Shown here: one piece after another, positions 24,752 through 34,048 of the stretch
Position numbering within the stretch: position 1 is the first letter of the stretch
Layout of the letters: each line of letters starts with the position of its first letter
Assembly (NCBI RefSeq): GCF_014170375.1
Contig: NZ_LZZW01000035.1
Span: 1 to 64,000, forward strand
Direction: 5' to 3'
Length of the DNA: 64,000 nt
Source: Variovorax sp. UMC13
GTDB taxonomy: Bacteria; Pseudomonadota; Gammaproteobacteria; Burkholderiales; Burkholderiaceae_C
Translations under genes and position numbers: made by a program
The notes under the pieces: generated by a model
Told to the model about the DNA's origin: nothing
What the model saw: only the letters and a program-made list of their open reading frames with translations
Database searches by the model: none

Positions 24752-26881
24752 GTGCCCGCCAAGAAAACCCCGTCCCCCGCCACCGCCGCAAGCCCTGCCG
24801 CGCCTGCACCCGCGGGCCCGCCCGGCACCGGCCTGAGCCTGGTGCAGCGCGCGCTGCGCAAGCTCGGCCTGGTGCGCGACATCGACTTCGCGCTCTACCT
24901 GCCGATGCGCTACGAGGACGAGACGCGCATCGTGCGCATCGCCGACCTGCGCGAGGGCGACCTGGGCCAGTTCGAGGCTGTCGTGACCGAGAGCGAGGTG
25001 AGCTACCGCCCGCGCCGCCAGCTGGTGGTGACGGTCGACGACGGCAGCGACACCTGCCAGCTGCGCTTCTTCAATTTCTATCCCTCGCAGCAGAAGCAGC
25101 TCGCGGTCGGCGCCAGGGTGCGCGTGCGCGGCGAGATGCGCGGCGGCTTCATCGGGCGGCAGATGCTGCACCCCACGATCAAGGCCGCGGGCACCGCACT
25201 GCCCAGCGCGCTCACGCCCGTCTACCCGACCGTGGCCGGCCTGGCGCAGCCGGTGCTGCGGCGCGAGGTGCGCTCGGGCCTGGCGCGCGCGGTGCTCGAC
25301 GAGACCATCCCGGTGCAGATCGGCCTGCGCGGTGCCTGGGACCTGCGCGCCTCGCTGAGCTTCCTGCACTACCCGACGCCCGACGTGTCGATGGCCGCGC
25401 TCGAGGACCACAGCCACCCGGCCTGGCAGCGCATCAAGGCCGAGGAACTGCTGGCGCAGCAGCTGTCGCAGCTGCAGGCCCGGCTGGAGCGCGCGGCCCA
25501 GCGCGCGCCGAGGCTGCCGTCGTCGGCCGAGCCGCTGGCCAGCTCGCTGCATGCGCAGCTGCTCGCGGTGCTGCCCTTCGGCCTGACCGGTGCGCAGCGG
25601 CGCGTGGGCGAAGAAATCACGCACGACCTCGGCCGCGAGATCCCGATGCACCGGCTGCTGCAGGGCGACGTGGGCTCGGGCAAGACCGTGGTGGCCGCGC
25701 TCGCGGCGGCGCGCGCCATCGACGCGGGCTTTCAGTGCGCGCTGATGGCACCGACCGAGATCCTGGCGGCCCAGCATTTCGGCAAGCTGGTGGGCTGGCT
25801 CGATCCGCTGCTGGCCGCGCGCGGCCTGCGCGTGGCCTGGCTCACGGGCAGCCAGAAGAAGAAGGAGCGCGAGCAGATGTCGGCCGCGGTCGAGAGCGGC
25901 GAGGCCGCGCTGGTGATCGGCACCCATGCCGTGATCTCGGAGAAGGTGCGCTTCAAAAACCTCGCGCTCGCGCTGATCGACGAGCAGCACCGCTTCGGCG
26001 TCGCGCAACGGCTCGCGCTGCGCGGCAAGGCCGTCGGCGACCTCGAACCCCACCTGCTGATGATGAGCGCCACGCCCATCCCGCGCACCCTGGCGATGAG
26101 CTACTACGCCGACCTCGATGTCTCCACGCTCGACGAGCTGCCGCCGGGCCGCACGCCCATCGTGACCAAGCTGGTGGCCGAGCACCGGCGCGACGAGGTC
26201 ATCGACCGCATCCAGTCGCAGATCTCGCAGGGCCGGCAGGTCTACTGGGTCTGCCCGCTGATCGAGGAGAGCGAGGCGGTCGACCTGCGCAACGCCACCG
26301 AGACCCGCGACGAGCTGGCCGACACGCTGGGCGACGCGGTCCAGGTCGGCCTGCTGCATTCGCGCATGCCCACGGCCGAGAAGGCGGCGGTGATGGCGGC
26401 CTTCACCGCCAACGAGATCCAGGTGCTGGTGAGCACCACGGTGATCGAGGTGGGGGTCGACGTGCCAAACGCTTCGCTGATGGTGATCGAGCACGCCGAG
26501 CGCTTCGGCCTGTCGCAGCTGCACCAGCTGCGCGGGCGCGTGGGGCGCGGCGCCGCGGCCTCGGCCTGCGTGCTGCTCTACGCGCCGGGCGACAGCGGCC
26601 GCGTGGGCGAGACCGCGCGGGCCCGGCTCAAGGCCATGGCCGAGACCGGCGACGGCTTCGAGATCGCGCGGCGCGACCTCGAGATCCGCGGGCCCGGCGA
26701 ATTCCTCGGCGCGCGCCAGTCGGGCGCGCCGCTGCTGCGCTTCGCCGACCTCACGACCGACGTGCTGCTGCTCGACTGGGCGCGCGAGCTGGCGCCGGTG
26801 ATGCTGGAAAAACACCCCGAACTGGCGCAGCGCCACATCGACCGCTGGCTGGGCACCAAGGCCGAATATCTGAAGGCCTGA
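24752..26881 (+). CDS. recG: ATP-dependent DNA helicase RecG
   Basis: A 709-residue branch-migrating helicase that reverses stalled replication forks and processes Holliday junctions. Order of parts: a Pro/Ala-rich N-terminal extension (1-27), wedge OB-fold (about 65-160; FEAVVTESEVSYRPRRQL), helicase domain with Walker A GDVGSGKT (near 305) and DEQH box (DEQHRFGV, near 410), then the C-terminal helicase lobe with STTVIEVGVDVPNA, QLRGRVGRG and the TRG-like GFEIARRDLEIRGPGEFLG. It starts with GTG at 24752. It converges on serB with 1 bp between stops. Confidence 0.96.
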   Translation: MPAKKTPSPATAASPAAPAPAGPPGTGLSLVQRALRKLGLVRDIDFALYLPMRYEDETRIVRIADLREGDLGQFEAVVTESEVSYRPRRQLVVTVDDGSDTCQLRFFNFYPSQQKQLAVGARVRVRGEMRGGFIGRQMLHPTIKAAGTALPSALTPVYPTVAGLAQPVLRREVRSGLARAVLDETIPVQIGLRGAWDLRASLSFLHYPTPDVSMAALEDHSHPAWQRIKAEELLAQQLSQLQARLERAAQRAPRLPSSAEPLASSLHAQLLAVLPFGLTGAQRRVGEEITHDLGREIPMHRLLQGDVGSGKTVVAALAAARAIDAGFQCALMAPTEILAAQHFGKLVGWLDPLLAARGLRVAWLTGSQKKKEREQMSAAVESGEAALVIGTHAVISEKVRFKNLALALIDEQHRFGVAQRLALRGKAVGDLEPHLLMMSATPIPRTLAMSYYADLDVSTLDELPPGRTPIVTKLVAEHRRDEVIDRIQSQISQGRQVYWVCPLIEESEAVDLRNATETRDELADTLGDAVQVGLLHSRMPTAEKAAVMAAFTANEIQVLVSTTVIEVGVDVPNASLMVIEHAERFGLSQLHQLRGRVGRGAAASACVLLYAPGDSGRVGETARARLKAMAETGDGFEIARRDLEIRGPGEFLGARQSGAPLLRFADLTTDVLLLDWARELAPVMLEKHPELAQRHIDRWLGTKAEYLKA

Positions 26882-26882
26882 C

Positions 26883-27575
26883 TCAGCCCACGTCTTCGAA
26901 CAGATCGAGCAGCCGGTCCAGCCCGCCTTCGTCGATGCACACCATGGCCTGCGCGCGCACCGCGGGCTTGCCGTGGTAGGCCACCGACAGCCCGGCCGCG
27001 CCCAGCATCGGCAGGTCGTTGGCGCCGTCGCCCACCGCGATGGCCTGGGCCGGCGTGATGCCCAGCGCGCGGCAGCATTCGAGCAGCTTGTCCTTCTTGG
27101 CCTCGCCGTCGCAGACCTCGCCCCAGGGCTGGGCCAGCATGCGGCCGGTGAGTTTTCCGTCCTCGATCTCGAGCACGTTGGAGCGCGTGTCGTCGAGCCG
27201 CAAGCGGTCGCGCAGGCGGTCGGTGAAAAAGGTGAAGCCGCCGCTCAGCAGGATCACCCGCAGGCCGGCGCGCTGGCAGGTGGCGATCAGGGTCTCGGCG
27301 CCGGGGCTCAGGTGCAGCCGGTCGTACACGGTCTGCAGGGCCGACAGCGGCAGGCCGCGCAGCAGGGCCACGCGCTCGCGCAGGCTCGTCTTGTAGTCGG
27401 CGATCTCGCCGCGCATCGCGGCCTCGGTGAGGGCCGCGACCTCGGCGCCGCAGCCCGCGATCTCGGCCAGCGCATCGACCGTCTCGAGATCGATCAGCGT
27501 CGAGTCCATGTCGAAGGCGATCAGCCGGAAGTCCGACAGGCGCAGCGGGGCGGGGAGGGGGGTGCGGAGCTTCAT
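26883..27575 (-). CDS. serB: Phosphoserine phosphatase
   Basis: A 230-residue HAD-superfamily enzyme that makes L-serine from phosphoserine. HAD motif I is FDMDSTLIDLET (nucleophile Asp near residue 21), motif II is LLSGGFTFFTD, motif III includes the Lys of GEAKKDKL, and motif IV is AVGDGANDLPML. It lacks the N-terminal ACT-like regulatory extension of some SerB proteins. Its ATG overlaps the stop of the upstream LysR gene (ATGA), so the regulator and enzyme are translationally coupled. The start MKLRTPLPAP was chosen for this reason. Confidence 0.94.
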   Translation of the reverse strand: MKLRTPLPAPLRLSDFRLIAFDMDSTLIDLETVDALAEIAGCGAEVAALTEAAMRGEIADYKTSLRERVALLRGLPLSALQTVYDRLHLSPGAETLIATCQRAGLRVILLSGGFTFFTDRLRDRLRLDDTRSNVLEIEDGKLTGRMLAQPWGEVCDGEAKKDKLLECCRALGITPAQAIAVGDGANDLPMLGAAGLSVAYHGKPAVRAQAMVCIDEGGLDRLLDLFEDVG

Positions 27576-28468
27576 GGCGCTGTCCAGTGTTGCGTGCTCA
27601 GCCAGTCGACGAACTGCCGCGCCAGTGTGGCCGCCGGCCCCTCGCTGCGGTACAGCGCATAGACGCCGGAGGCCGGCAGGCGCGGTTCGGGGAACACCAG
27701 GCGCAGCCGGTCGGCCTGGATGTCTTCCTGCAGCAGGCACCAGGGCGCGAGCGCCAGGCCAAGGTCGTTCATGGCCGCCTGCATGCAGAGGAAGTGGTGG
27801 TCGAACACCGGGCCCGGCAGCTGCGGCGGCACGCGCACGCCGGCCAGCTCGAACCAGCGCGGCCAGCTCTCCTGGCTGCCGGCCGCCTGCAGCAGCGGAT
27901 GGCCCAGGCAGTCGGCCACGCCCGCGATGCGGTGGCGCTCGATGAAGCGCGGCGAGGCCACGGGCACCAGGTGGTCGTCGAGGCAGCGCACGCAGCTGTG
28001 CTCGGGGCGCTGCATGGGCATGCGGCGCACCAGCACGTCGCTGCCGGACTCGGCCTGGTCGAAGAACTGGCGGCCCAGCGTCGACAGCTGCACGTCGGCC
28101 TGCGGCGCCAGCGCCTGGAAGCCGGCCAGGCGCGGGATCAGCCACTTCATCGCCAGCGAGGGCGTGGTGCACACGCGCAGGGTGCTGCGCTGGTGGGGCG
28201 ACTTCAGCGCGGCGGTGGCGCTGGCGATGCGGTCCAGGCTGGCCTGCACCTCGTTGAAGTAGTCGCGCGCATGCGGCAGCAGGCTCGCGCCGCGGGCCTC
28301 GCGCGCGAACAGCGGCTGACCCAGGTAGTCCTCCAGCAGGCGGATCTGCTGGCTGACGGCGCTGTGGGTGATGCTGAGTTCGTCGGCGGCCGTGGTGAAG
28401 TTGGCATGGCGCGCCGCCGCCTCGAAGGCGCGCAGCGCCTTCAACGGCGGCAGGCGTCGGGTCACCAC
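27572..28468 (-). CDS. LysR-family transcriptional regulator (GcvA-like)
   Basis: A 298-residue LysR regulator. The N-terminal winged HTH reads PPLKALRAFEAAARHANFTTAADELSITHSAVSQQIRLLEDYLG; this PLxALRxFEAAARH pattern is that of the GcvA subgroup. The effector domain (about 95-295) has LRVCTTPSLAMKWLIPRL and a typical GcvA-like C-terminus. It starts with GTG; no better ATG is in frame. It lies upstream of, and overlaps, serB, and is divergent from the ABC importer with 211 bp between, so either or both could be targets. Confidence 0.88.
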   Translation of the reverse strand: MVTRRLPPLKALRAFEAAARHANFTTAADELSITHSAVSQQIRLLEDYLGQPLFAREARGASLLPHARDYFNEVQASLDRIASATAALKSPHQRSTLRVCTTPSLAMKWLIPRLAGFQALAPQADVQLSTLGRQFFDQAESGSDVLVRRMPMQRPEHSCVRCLDDHLVPVASPRFIERHRIAGVADCLGHPLLQAAGSQESWPRWFELAGVRVPPQLPGPVFDHHFLCMQAAMNDLGLALAPWCLLQEDIQADRLRLVFPEPRLPASGVYALYRSEGPAATLARQFVDWLSTQHWTAP

Positions 28469-28679
28469 CGGCGGGCCTTGGCGGACGGGCTGCTCTTCCT
28501 CATGCGTGCGATGCGCTTTCTTGTGTTCTGGGTTGCTTGCCGCCTTCGGCGGGGGGCTCGGCGCGCATCGTAGACCGGGAAGCCTGCAGAAAAACTAACC
28601 GCCGGCCCCAAAAAATACGGCTGGTGGCGGGGCAGGGCGGCCCCTAGCATCGCGCCTTCTTTCACCCTGATCCAGAGAC

Positions 28680-29765
<1,086 letters not shown>

Positions 29766-29781
29766 GCAGGGAACGCACGCC

Positions 29782-31428
29782 ATGAAAATCAAATGGTGGC
29801 CCTGGGGTTTCCTGACCCTGCTGAGCCTGGTCCTGCTGCTGTTCTTCGTCTTCTATCCGCTGGGCACGCTGTTCGTGAACAGCGTGCGCGACGAGTCGGG
29901 CGCGTTCTCGCTGGCCGGCTTCGTCACGCTGCTCGAGGACAGCGAGTACCTGCAGGCCTTCCGCAACACGCTGGTGCTGGGCGTGTCGGTCACGGCCTGC
30001 ACGGTGGCGGTGGGCGTGCCCTTCGCCTACATGGTGGCGCGCTACGACTTCCCGCTGAAGAACCTGGTGGCGGTGCTGCCGATCATGACCATCGTGATCC
30101 CCGAGATCATCGTGGGCCAGTCGTGGCTGCTGCTGCTGGGCAACAACGGGCTGGTGACCAACCTGTTCGCGGGCCTCGGCATCGAGCTGCCGACCTTCTA
30201 CGGCTGGACCGGCATGGTCTTCTCCATGACCCTGGTCTACTACACCTACATCTACCTGGGCGTGCTGGCCGCATTGCGCGGCTTCGACGGCCAGCTGGAG
30301 GAAGCCGGCCTGAGCCTGGGCACCTCGCCCTTCGTGACCAAGCTGCGCGTGCTGGTGCCGGTGATCCTGCCGGCGGTGCTGGTCAACGCGCTGGTGGTGT
30401 TCACGCTGGTGGTGGGCAACTTCGCGCTCTCGGTGGTGCTGGGCAGCCGCGTGCCGCTGCTCTCGGTCATGACCTACAACGCCTTCGTCGGCGAGATGGG
30501 CGGCAGCCCGGCGCTGCAGAGCGCGATGTCGGTGATCTCCATCGGCATCGTGGCGGTGGTGCTGTTCTTCCAGAAGCGGGTGGTGGAGCGCAAGGTCTAC
30601 ACCATGACCCAGGGCCGCGCGCCGGCCGTGCTGCGCGTGCGCTCGGGCGCGGCGCTCTTCTACACGCTCAGCGTGGGCGTGATCATCGTGCTGTCGATGC
30701 TGCCGCTGCTGATCGTCTTCGTGGGCGCGTTCACCGAGACCAGCGGGCCGGTGATGCGCTGGGGCCAGTGGTCGCTGTCGAGCCTGGAGCGGGCGCTGCG
30801 CGGCGCCCCCGAGCCGATCTTCAACTCGCTCAAGTTCGCCTCGATGGCGACGGTGACGGGCGTGGCCTTCGCGGTGCTGGTGAGCTACCTGACGATCAAG
30901 AAGCGCAACCCCTTCACCCAGCTGCTGGACTACATCGTGGTGCTGCCGCTGACCATCTCCGGCACGGTGCTGGGCATCGCGCTGGTCCAGACCTTCAACA
31001 CCGGCTGGCTGGTGCTCGCGGGCTCGTCGGGGATCATGGTGCTGTGCTACACGGTGCGCCGGCTGCCCTTCGCGGTGCGCAACGCCTCGTCGACGCTGTT
31101 CAACATCTCCGACTCGATCGAGGAGGCCTCGATCAGCCTGGGCGTGTCGCCGCTCAAGACCTTCTTCAAGGTGCTGCTGCCGGCGATGAAGGCCTCGATC
31201 ATCTCGGCCGCCATCCTGATGTGGGTGACGACGATCTCGGAGCTGTCCGCTTCCATCGTGGTCTACACGGGCGGCCTCGAGACCATGCCGATCGCGATCT
31301 TCCGCCAGGTCGACGGCGGCCGGCTGGGCCTGGCCTCGGCCTACGGCGCGGCGTTGGTCAGCGTGATCCTGCTGCCCATCATCGTGTCGATCAAGGTCTT
31401 CCGCATCAATCTCTTTTCCAGCAAGTAA
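29782..31428 (+). CDS. ABC transporter permease, two fused permease domains
   Basis: A 548-residue inner-membrane protein with about twelve helices and two complete BPD_transp_1 domains in one chain, like FbpB of ferric-iron importers and PhnV-type fusions. Each half has the cytosolic EAA loop: LEEAGLSLGTSPFVTKLRVLVPVILP (near residue 172) and IEEASISLGVSPLKTFFKVLLPAMK (near residue 450), which contact the ATPase. The fusion removes the need for two separate permease genes. It lies between the ATPase and binding-protein genes of the same operon. Confidence 0.94.
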   Translation: MKIKWWPWGFLTLLSLVLLLFFVFYPLGTLFVNSVRDESGAFSLAGFVTLLEDSEYLQAFRNTLVLGVSVTACTVAVGVPFAYMVARYDFPLKNLVAVLPIMTIVIPEIIVGQSWLLLLGNNGLVTNLFAGLGIELPTFYGWTGMVFSMTLVYYTYIYLGVLAALRGFDGQLEEAGLSLGTSPFVTKLRVLVPVILPAVLVNALVVFTLVVGNFALSVVLGSRVPLLSVMTYNAFVGEMGGSPALQSAMSVISIGIVAVVLFFQKRVVERKVYTMTQGRAPAVLRVRSGAALFYTLSVGVIIVLSMLPLLIVFVGAFTETSGPVMRWGQWSLSSLERALRGAPEPIFNSLKFASMATVTGVAFAVLVSYLTIKKRNPFTQLLDYIVVLPLTISGTVLGIALVQTFNTGWLVLAGSSGIMVLCYTVRRLPFAVRNASSTLFNISDSIEEASISLGVSPLKTFFKVLLPAMKASIISAAILMWVTTISELSASIVVYTGGLETMPIAIFRQVDGGRLGLASAYGAALVSVILLPIIVSIKVFRINLFSSK

Positions 31429-31448
31429 CCCAACCCGGAGAGCCTCTC

Positions 31449-32429
31449 ATGTCCTTCAAGTCCCTGGCGAAATACGCGATCGCGGCCCTGGCCCTCACGG
31501 TGGGTGCCGCCCACGCGCAGACCGTGGTGCTCTACTCGTCCAACAACACCGAGACCGTCGAGACCGCGCTGGCCGTGGTCAAGAAGAAGACGCCCGCGCT
31601 GACGGTGCAGCAGGTCACGGGCGGCACCGGCACGCTGATGAAGCGCATCCAGGCCGAGGCCAAGAGCCCGCGCGGCGACGTGCTCTGGAGCGGCGGCTTC
31701 GGCACGCTGGGCGCCTACAAGGACCAGATGGCACCCTACAAGTCGCCCGACCTCGCGGCCGTGCCCGCGATCTTCCGCGGCCCGAACGACCTGTGGGTCG
31801 GCACCAACGTGCACGTGATGGTGATGATGGTCAACGAGCGCCAGCTCAAGGGCCTGCCCGCGCCCAAGACCTGGTCGGACCTGATGCGCCCCGAATGGAA
31901 GGGCAAGTTCGCCATCACCGACCCGAGCAAGAGCGCCACCGCCTACATGCTGGTCTACGGCCTGCTCAAGCAGTTCGGCCGCGACGGCCTCGACAAGCTG
32001 GCGGCCAATGCGGTCGTCACCGCCTCCTCGGGCAGCACCTACAAGGGCGTGGCCGCGGGCGAGTACCCGGTGGGCCTGACCATCGAGTACGCGGCGCAGG
32101 AGTACGTGGCCGGCGGCCAGAAGGAGATCAAGCTGGTCTACCCGACCGAGGGCAGCTACCTCGCGCCCGAAGGCATGTTCATCGTCAAGGGCGCGAAGAA
32201 CATGGACGCGGCCGTCGCGCTCTATAACGGCCTCCTGAGCAAGGAAACGCAGCAGGAACTGCTGGTCAAGAACTTCCGCCGCCCGGTGCGCACCGACATC
32301 CCGGTGTCCAAGCTGACCTCGCTGCCCGACCTGGGCGCGATCAAGATCTTCCCGCTCGACCAGGAAGCGGCCTCGGCCGAGTACGAACAGCTGGTGGCGC
32401 TGTGGAACCTGGCGGTGAAGGGGCGCTGA
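31449..32429 (+). CDS. ABC transporter substrate-binding protein (FbpA-like)
   Basis: A 326-residue periplasmic binding protein. A signal peptide ends at GAAHAQ. The mature protein starts TVVLYSSNNTETVETAL and contains DVLWSGGFGTLGAYKDQ, YTNVHVMVMMVNE-type and GKFAITDPSKSATAYML, features of the class-II iron/2-aminoethylphosphonate/polyamine binding proteins. The two Tyr residues that bind Fe3+ in FbpA are not obvious (EYAAQEYVAGG is a candidate region), so an organic phosphonate or sugar phosphate is also possible. Third gene of the ABC operon, 20 bp after the permease. Confidence 0.9.
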   Translation: MSFKSLAKYAIAALALTVGAAHAQTVVLYSSNNTETVETALAVVKKKTPALTVQQVTGGTGTLMKRIQAEAKSPRGDVLWSGGFGTLGAYKDQMAPYKSPDLAAVPAIFRGPNDLWVGTNVHVMVMMVNERQLKGLPAPKTWSDLMRPEWKGKFAITDPSKSATAYMLVYGLLKQFGRDGLDKLAANAVVTASSGSTYKGVAAGEYPVGLTIEYAAQEYVAGGQKEIKLVYPTEGSYLAPEGMFIVKGAKNMDAAVALYNGLLSKETQQELLVKNFRRPVRTDIPVSKLTSLPDLGAIKIFPLDQEAASAEYEQLVALWNLAVKGR

Positions 32430-32473
32430 GCGATGGGGGCATGATCGGCCTTCCTCCGACGCCATACGCCCCC

Positions 32474-32959
32474 ATGACCGCCCTCCAGATCCGCCCGGCC
32501 GTGCAGGCCGACCTCCCCGCCATCGCCGCGCTGCTGGCCGATGACGTGCTCGGCGCCCAGCGCGAGCGCCCGGCCGATGCCTCGCTCTACGACACCGCCT
32601 GGCGCCAGATCGCAGCGCAGCCGGGCAACGAGATCTGGGTGGCGGTGCTGCCCGAAGGCGTGGTCGGCTGCCTGCAACTGATCGTGATCCCGGGGCTGGC
32701 CCGCCAGGGCGCGCTGCGGGCGCAGATCGAGGGCGTGCGCGTGGCCTCCACCCACCGCGGGCAGGAGATCGGCGAACGCCTGTTCGCCCATGCCATCGAG
32801 ACCGCGCGCGCGGCCGATTGCCGGCTGGTGCAGCTCACGACCGACAAGCGCCGCACCGACGCGCACCGCTTCTATGCGCGCCTGGGCTTCGAGGCCACGC
32901 ACGAGGGCATGAAGCTGGAGCTGGAACCAGGGGCACGCACCGCCTCTTCCCCTTCGTGA
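32474..32959 (+). CDS. GNAT-family N-acetyltransferase
   Basis: A 161-residue GNAT protein. The acetyl-CoA binding motif appears as VASTHRGQEIGERLF (R/Q-x-x-G-x-G/A variant RGQEIG), and the C-terminal motif B as LTTDKRRTDAHRFYARLGFEATHEGMKL, typical of amino-acid or small-amine acetyltransferases. The start MTALQIRPAVQADLPAI places the beta1 strand correctly; an upstream in-frame ATG at 32441 is less likely. It follows the ABC operon by 44 bp and may be read from the same transcript; no functional link is evident. Confidence 0.9.
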   Translation: MTALQIRPAVQADLPAIAALLADDVLGAQRERPADASLYDTAWRQIAAQPGNEIWVAVLPEGVVGCLQLIVIPGLARQGALRAQIEGVRVASTHRGQEIGERLFAHAIETARAADCRLVQLTTDKRRTDAHRFYARLGFEATHEGMKLELEPGARTASSPS

Positions 32960-33033
32960 AATACCGAGCCGGGCCTCAGAAGTTGCCCCGATAAGGGGTT
33001 GGAGAAGCGACAGGAAGTGCGCGTAGCCTGGCG

Positions 33034-33738
33034 CTAGCCGTCGATGCCGCCCTCGGGCATCTGCCGCGCATACACCGCGAGCACGATGCGCTCGGAGTGG
33101 ATCAGGTAATCGTTGAGCGCCGCCGCACCCTCGGCGAACTTGCCGGCCTCGATGAGTTCCAGCAGCTTGGTGTTCATGTCCACGTAGGGCGCGTGCAGGA
33201 ACTCCGGGTCTTTCAAGAGGCCGAAGGCCAGCCGCAGCTCGACCAGGATGTGCGCGAACAGCACGTTCAGCCGTTCGCTGTCGGCCAGTTCCACGATGCC
33301 CTGGTGGAACTCCATGTTGGCCGTGCCCACGCCCAGCCAGTCGCCGGCGTCGCGGCAGCGCAGCGCCATCTCGACCGCCTCGCGCATGTGCTTCTTGGCC
33401 GGGTGCCGCGGGTAGGCCTGGGCCAGCGCCTGGCATTCGATGAGCCGGCGCACGCGGTAGATGTCGATGATCGACGCGATGCTGGGCACCGCCACGAACA
33501 CGCCGCGGTTGGGCGCGTGCTTGAGCAGCCCCTCCTTGGTCAGCGTGCGGAACACCTCGCGCAGCGTGTTGCGCGAAATCTCGAAGCTGTCGGCCAGCGC
33601 GGCCTCCGATAGCCGCTGCCCGGGCGAAAACTCGCCTTTCACGATCTTCTGCCGGATGAGCTCCGCGACCCGGTCGTTGAGCGTCTGCGTGCCGGCGGCG
33701 GGCGCGGCAGGGGAGGTCGGGGAAGCCAGTGAAGTCAT
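33034..33738 (-). CDS. GntR-family (FadR/FCD-type) regulator
   Basis: A 234-residue repressor-type regulator. The N-terminal winged HTH reads LNDRVAELIRQKIVKGEFSPGQRLSEAALADSFEISRNTLREVFRTLTKEGLL, and the C-terminal FCD domain (about 100-225) carries the His/Asp ligands of metal-dependent effector binding (RRLIECQALAQ, EFHQGIVELADSERL). The start at 33738 gives a conventional length; the further upstream frame is unlikely. It is divergent from the 5-oxoproline module, and a FadR-type operator (TTGTTCAACAA) lies between them, so control of that module is probable. Confidence 0.88.
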   Translation of the reverse strand: MTSLASPTSPAAPAAGTQTLNDRVAELIRQKIVKGEFSPGQRLSEAALADSFEISRNTLREVFRTLTKEGLLKHAPNRGVFVAVPSIASIIDIYRVRRLIECQALAQAYPRHPAKKHMREAVEMALRCRDAGDWLGVGTANMEFHQGIVELADSERLNVLFAHILVELRLAFGLLKDPEFLHAPYVDMNTKLLELIEAGKFAEGAAALNDYLIHSERIVLAVYARQMPEGGIDG

Positions 33739-33914
33739 GCCGGAGAGAAGAGGAAGGGGAAAGGTGCTGGGGACCCGCGAGTTTGCAGCAGTTTCAGCCT
33801 GCCGCGCGGCCGCCACCGGTGGCACGGGGCGATGCACCAAAGCGCAGCCGACATGACCCATCTCAGGGTTTTCCTGGGGCAAGCCGGGCACTGTTGTTGG
33901 GCACACTCGCTGTA

Positions 33915-33927
33915 ATTGTTCAACAAT
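33915..33927. promoter_or_regulatory. GntR/FadR-type operator palindrome
   Basis: ATTGTT-C-AACAAT is a perfect 13-base palindrome. FadR-subfamily GntR regulators commonly bind TTGTnnACAA-type sites, and a GntR gene of that subfamily is transcribed away from it. It lies about 45 bp upstream of the -24 box of the sigma-54 promoter. The assignment is by pattern and position. Confidence 0.6.
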
Positions 33928-33970
33928 CTGCGATAAATGAGTGAATCAGACAATTTCGATTGCTCATTCA

Positions 33971-33988
33971 TTGGCACGAGGTTTGCAT
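33971..33988 (+). promoter_or_regulatory. Sigma-54 (RpoN) promoter of the 5-oxoproline module
   Basis: TTGGCACGAGGTTTGCAT matches the sigma-54 consensus YTGGCACG-N4-TTGCW in every specified position, with the GG and GC doublets correctly spaced (10 bases between). The start point would be near 33998, giving a 50-nt leader to the DUF969 gene. Such promoters need an AAA+ enhancer-binding protein, which is not encoded in the window. Confidence 0.85.
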
Positions 33989-34048
33989 CAACCGCGTGGC
34001 CGGCGCTCCCGCGCAAGGTGTCGCTGAATCCCAAAACGAAAGACCAAC

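Larger units (their letters stand above)
33739..34048. other. 310-bp divergent regulatory region of the 5-oxoproline module
   Basis: No gene is evident. The region holds a perfect odd palindrome ATTGTTCAACAAT (33915-33927), TGA/TCA-rich imperfect repeats (about 33938-33970) and a complete sigma-54 promoter (33971-33988). The part nearest the GntR start is C/T-rich and shows no clear element. Confidence 0.6.

Noticed and set aside
32985..33000. CCCC-GATAA-GGGG hairpin after the acetyltransferase as a terminator
   Set aside because: Only four base pairs and no T tract.
33815..33910. NtrC-like enhancer (GCAC...GGTGC) upstream of the sigma-54 promoter
   Set aside because: GGTGGCAC and TGCACC do not form the required inverted pair at proper spacing; support is too weak.
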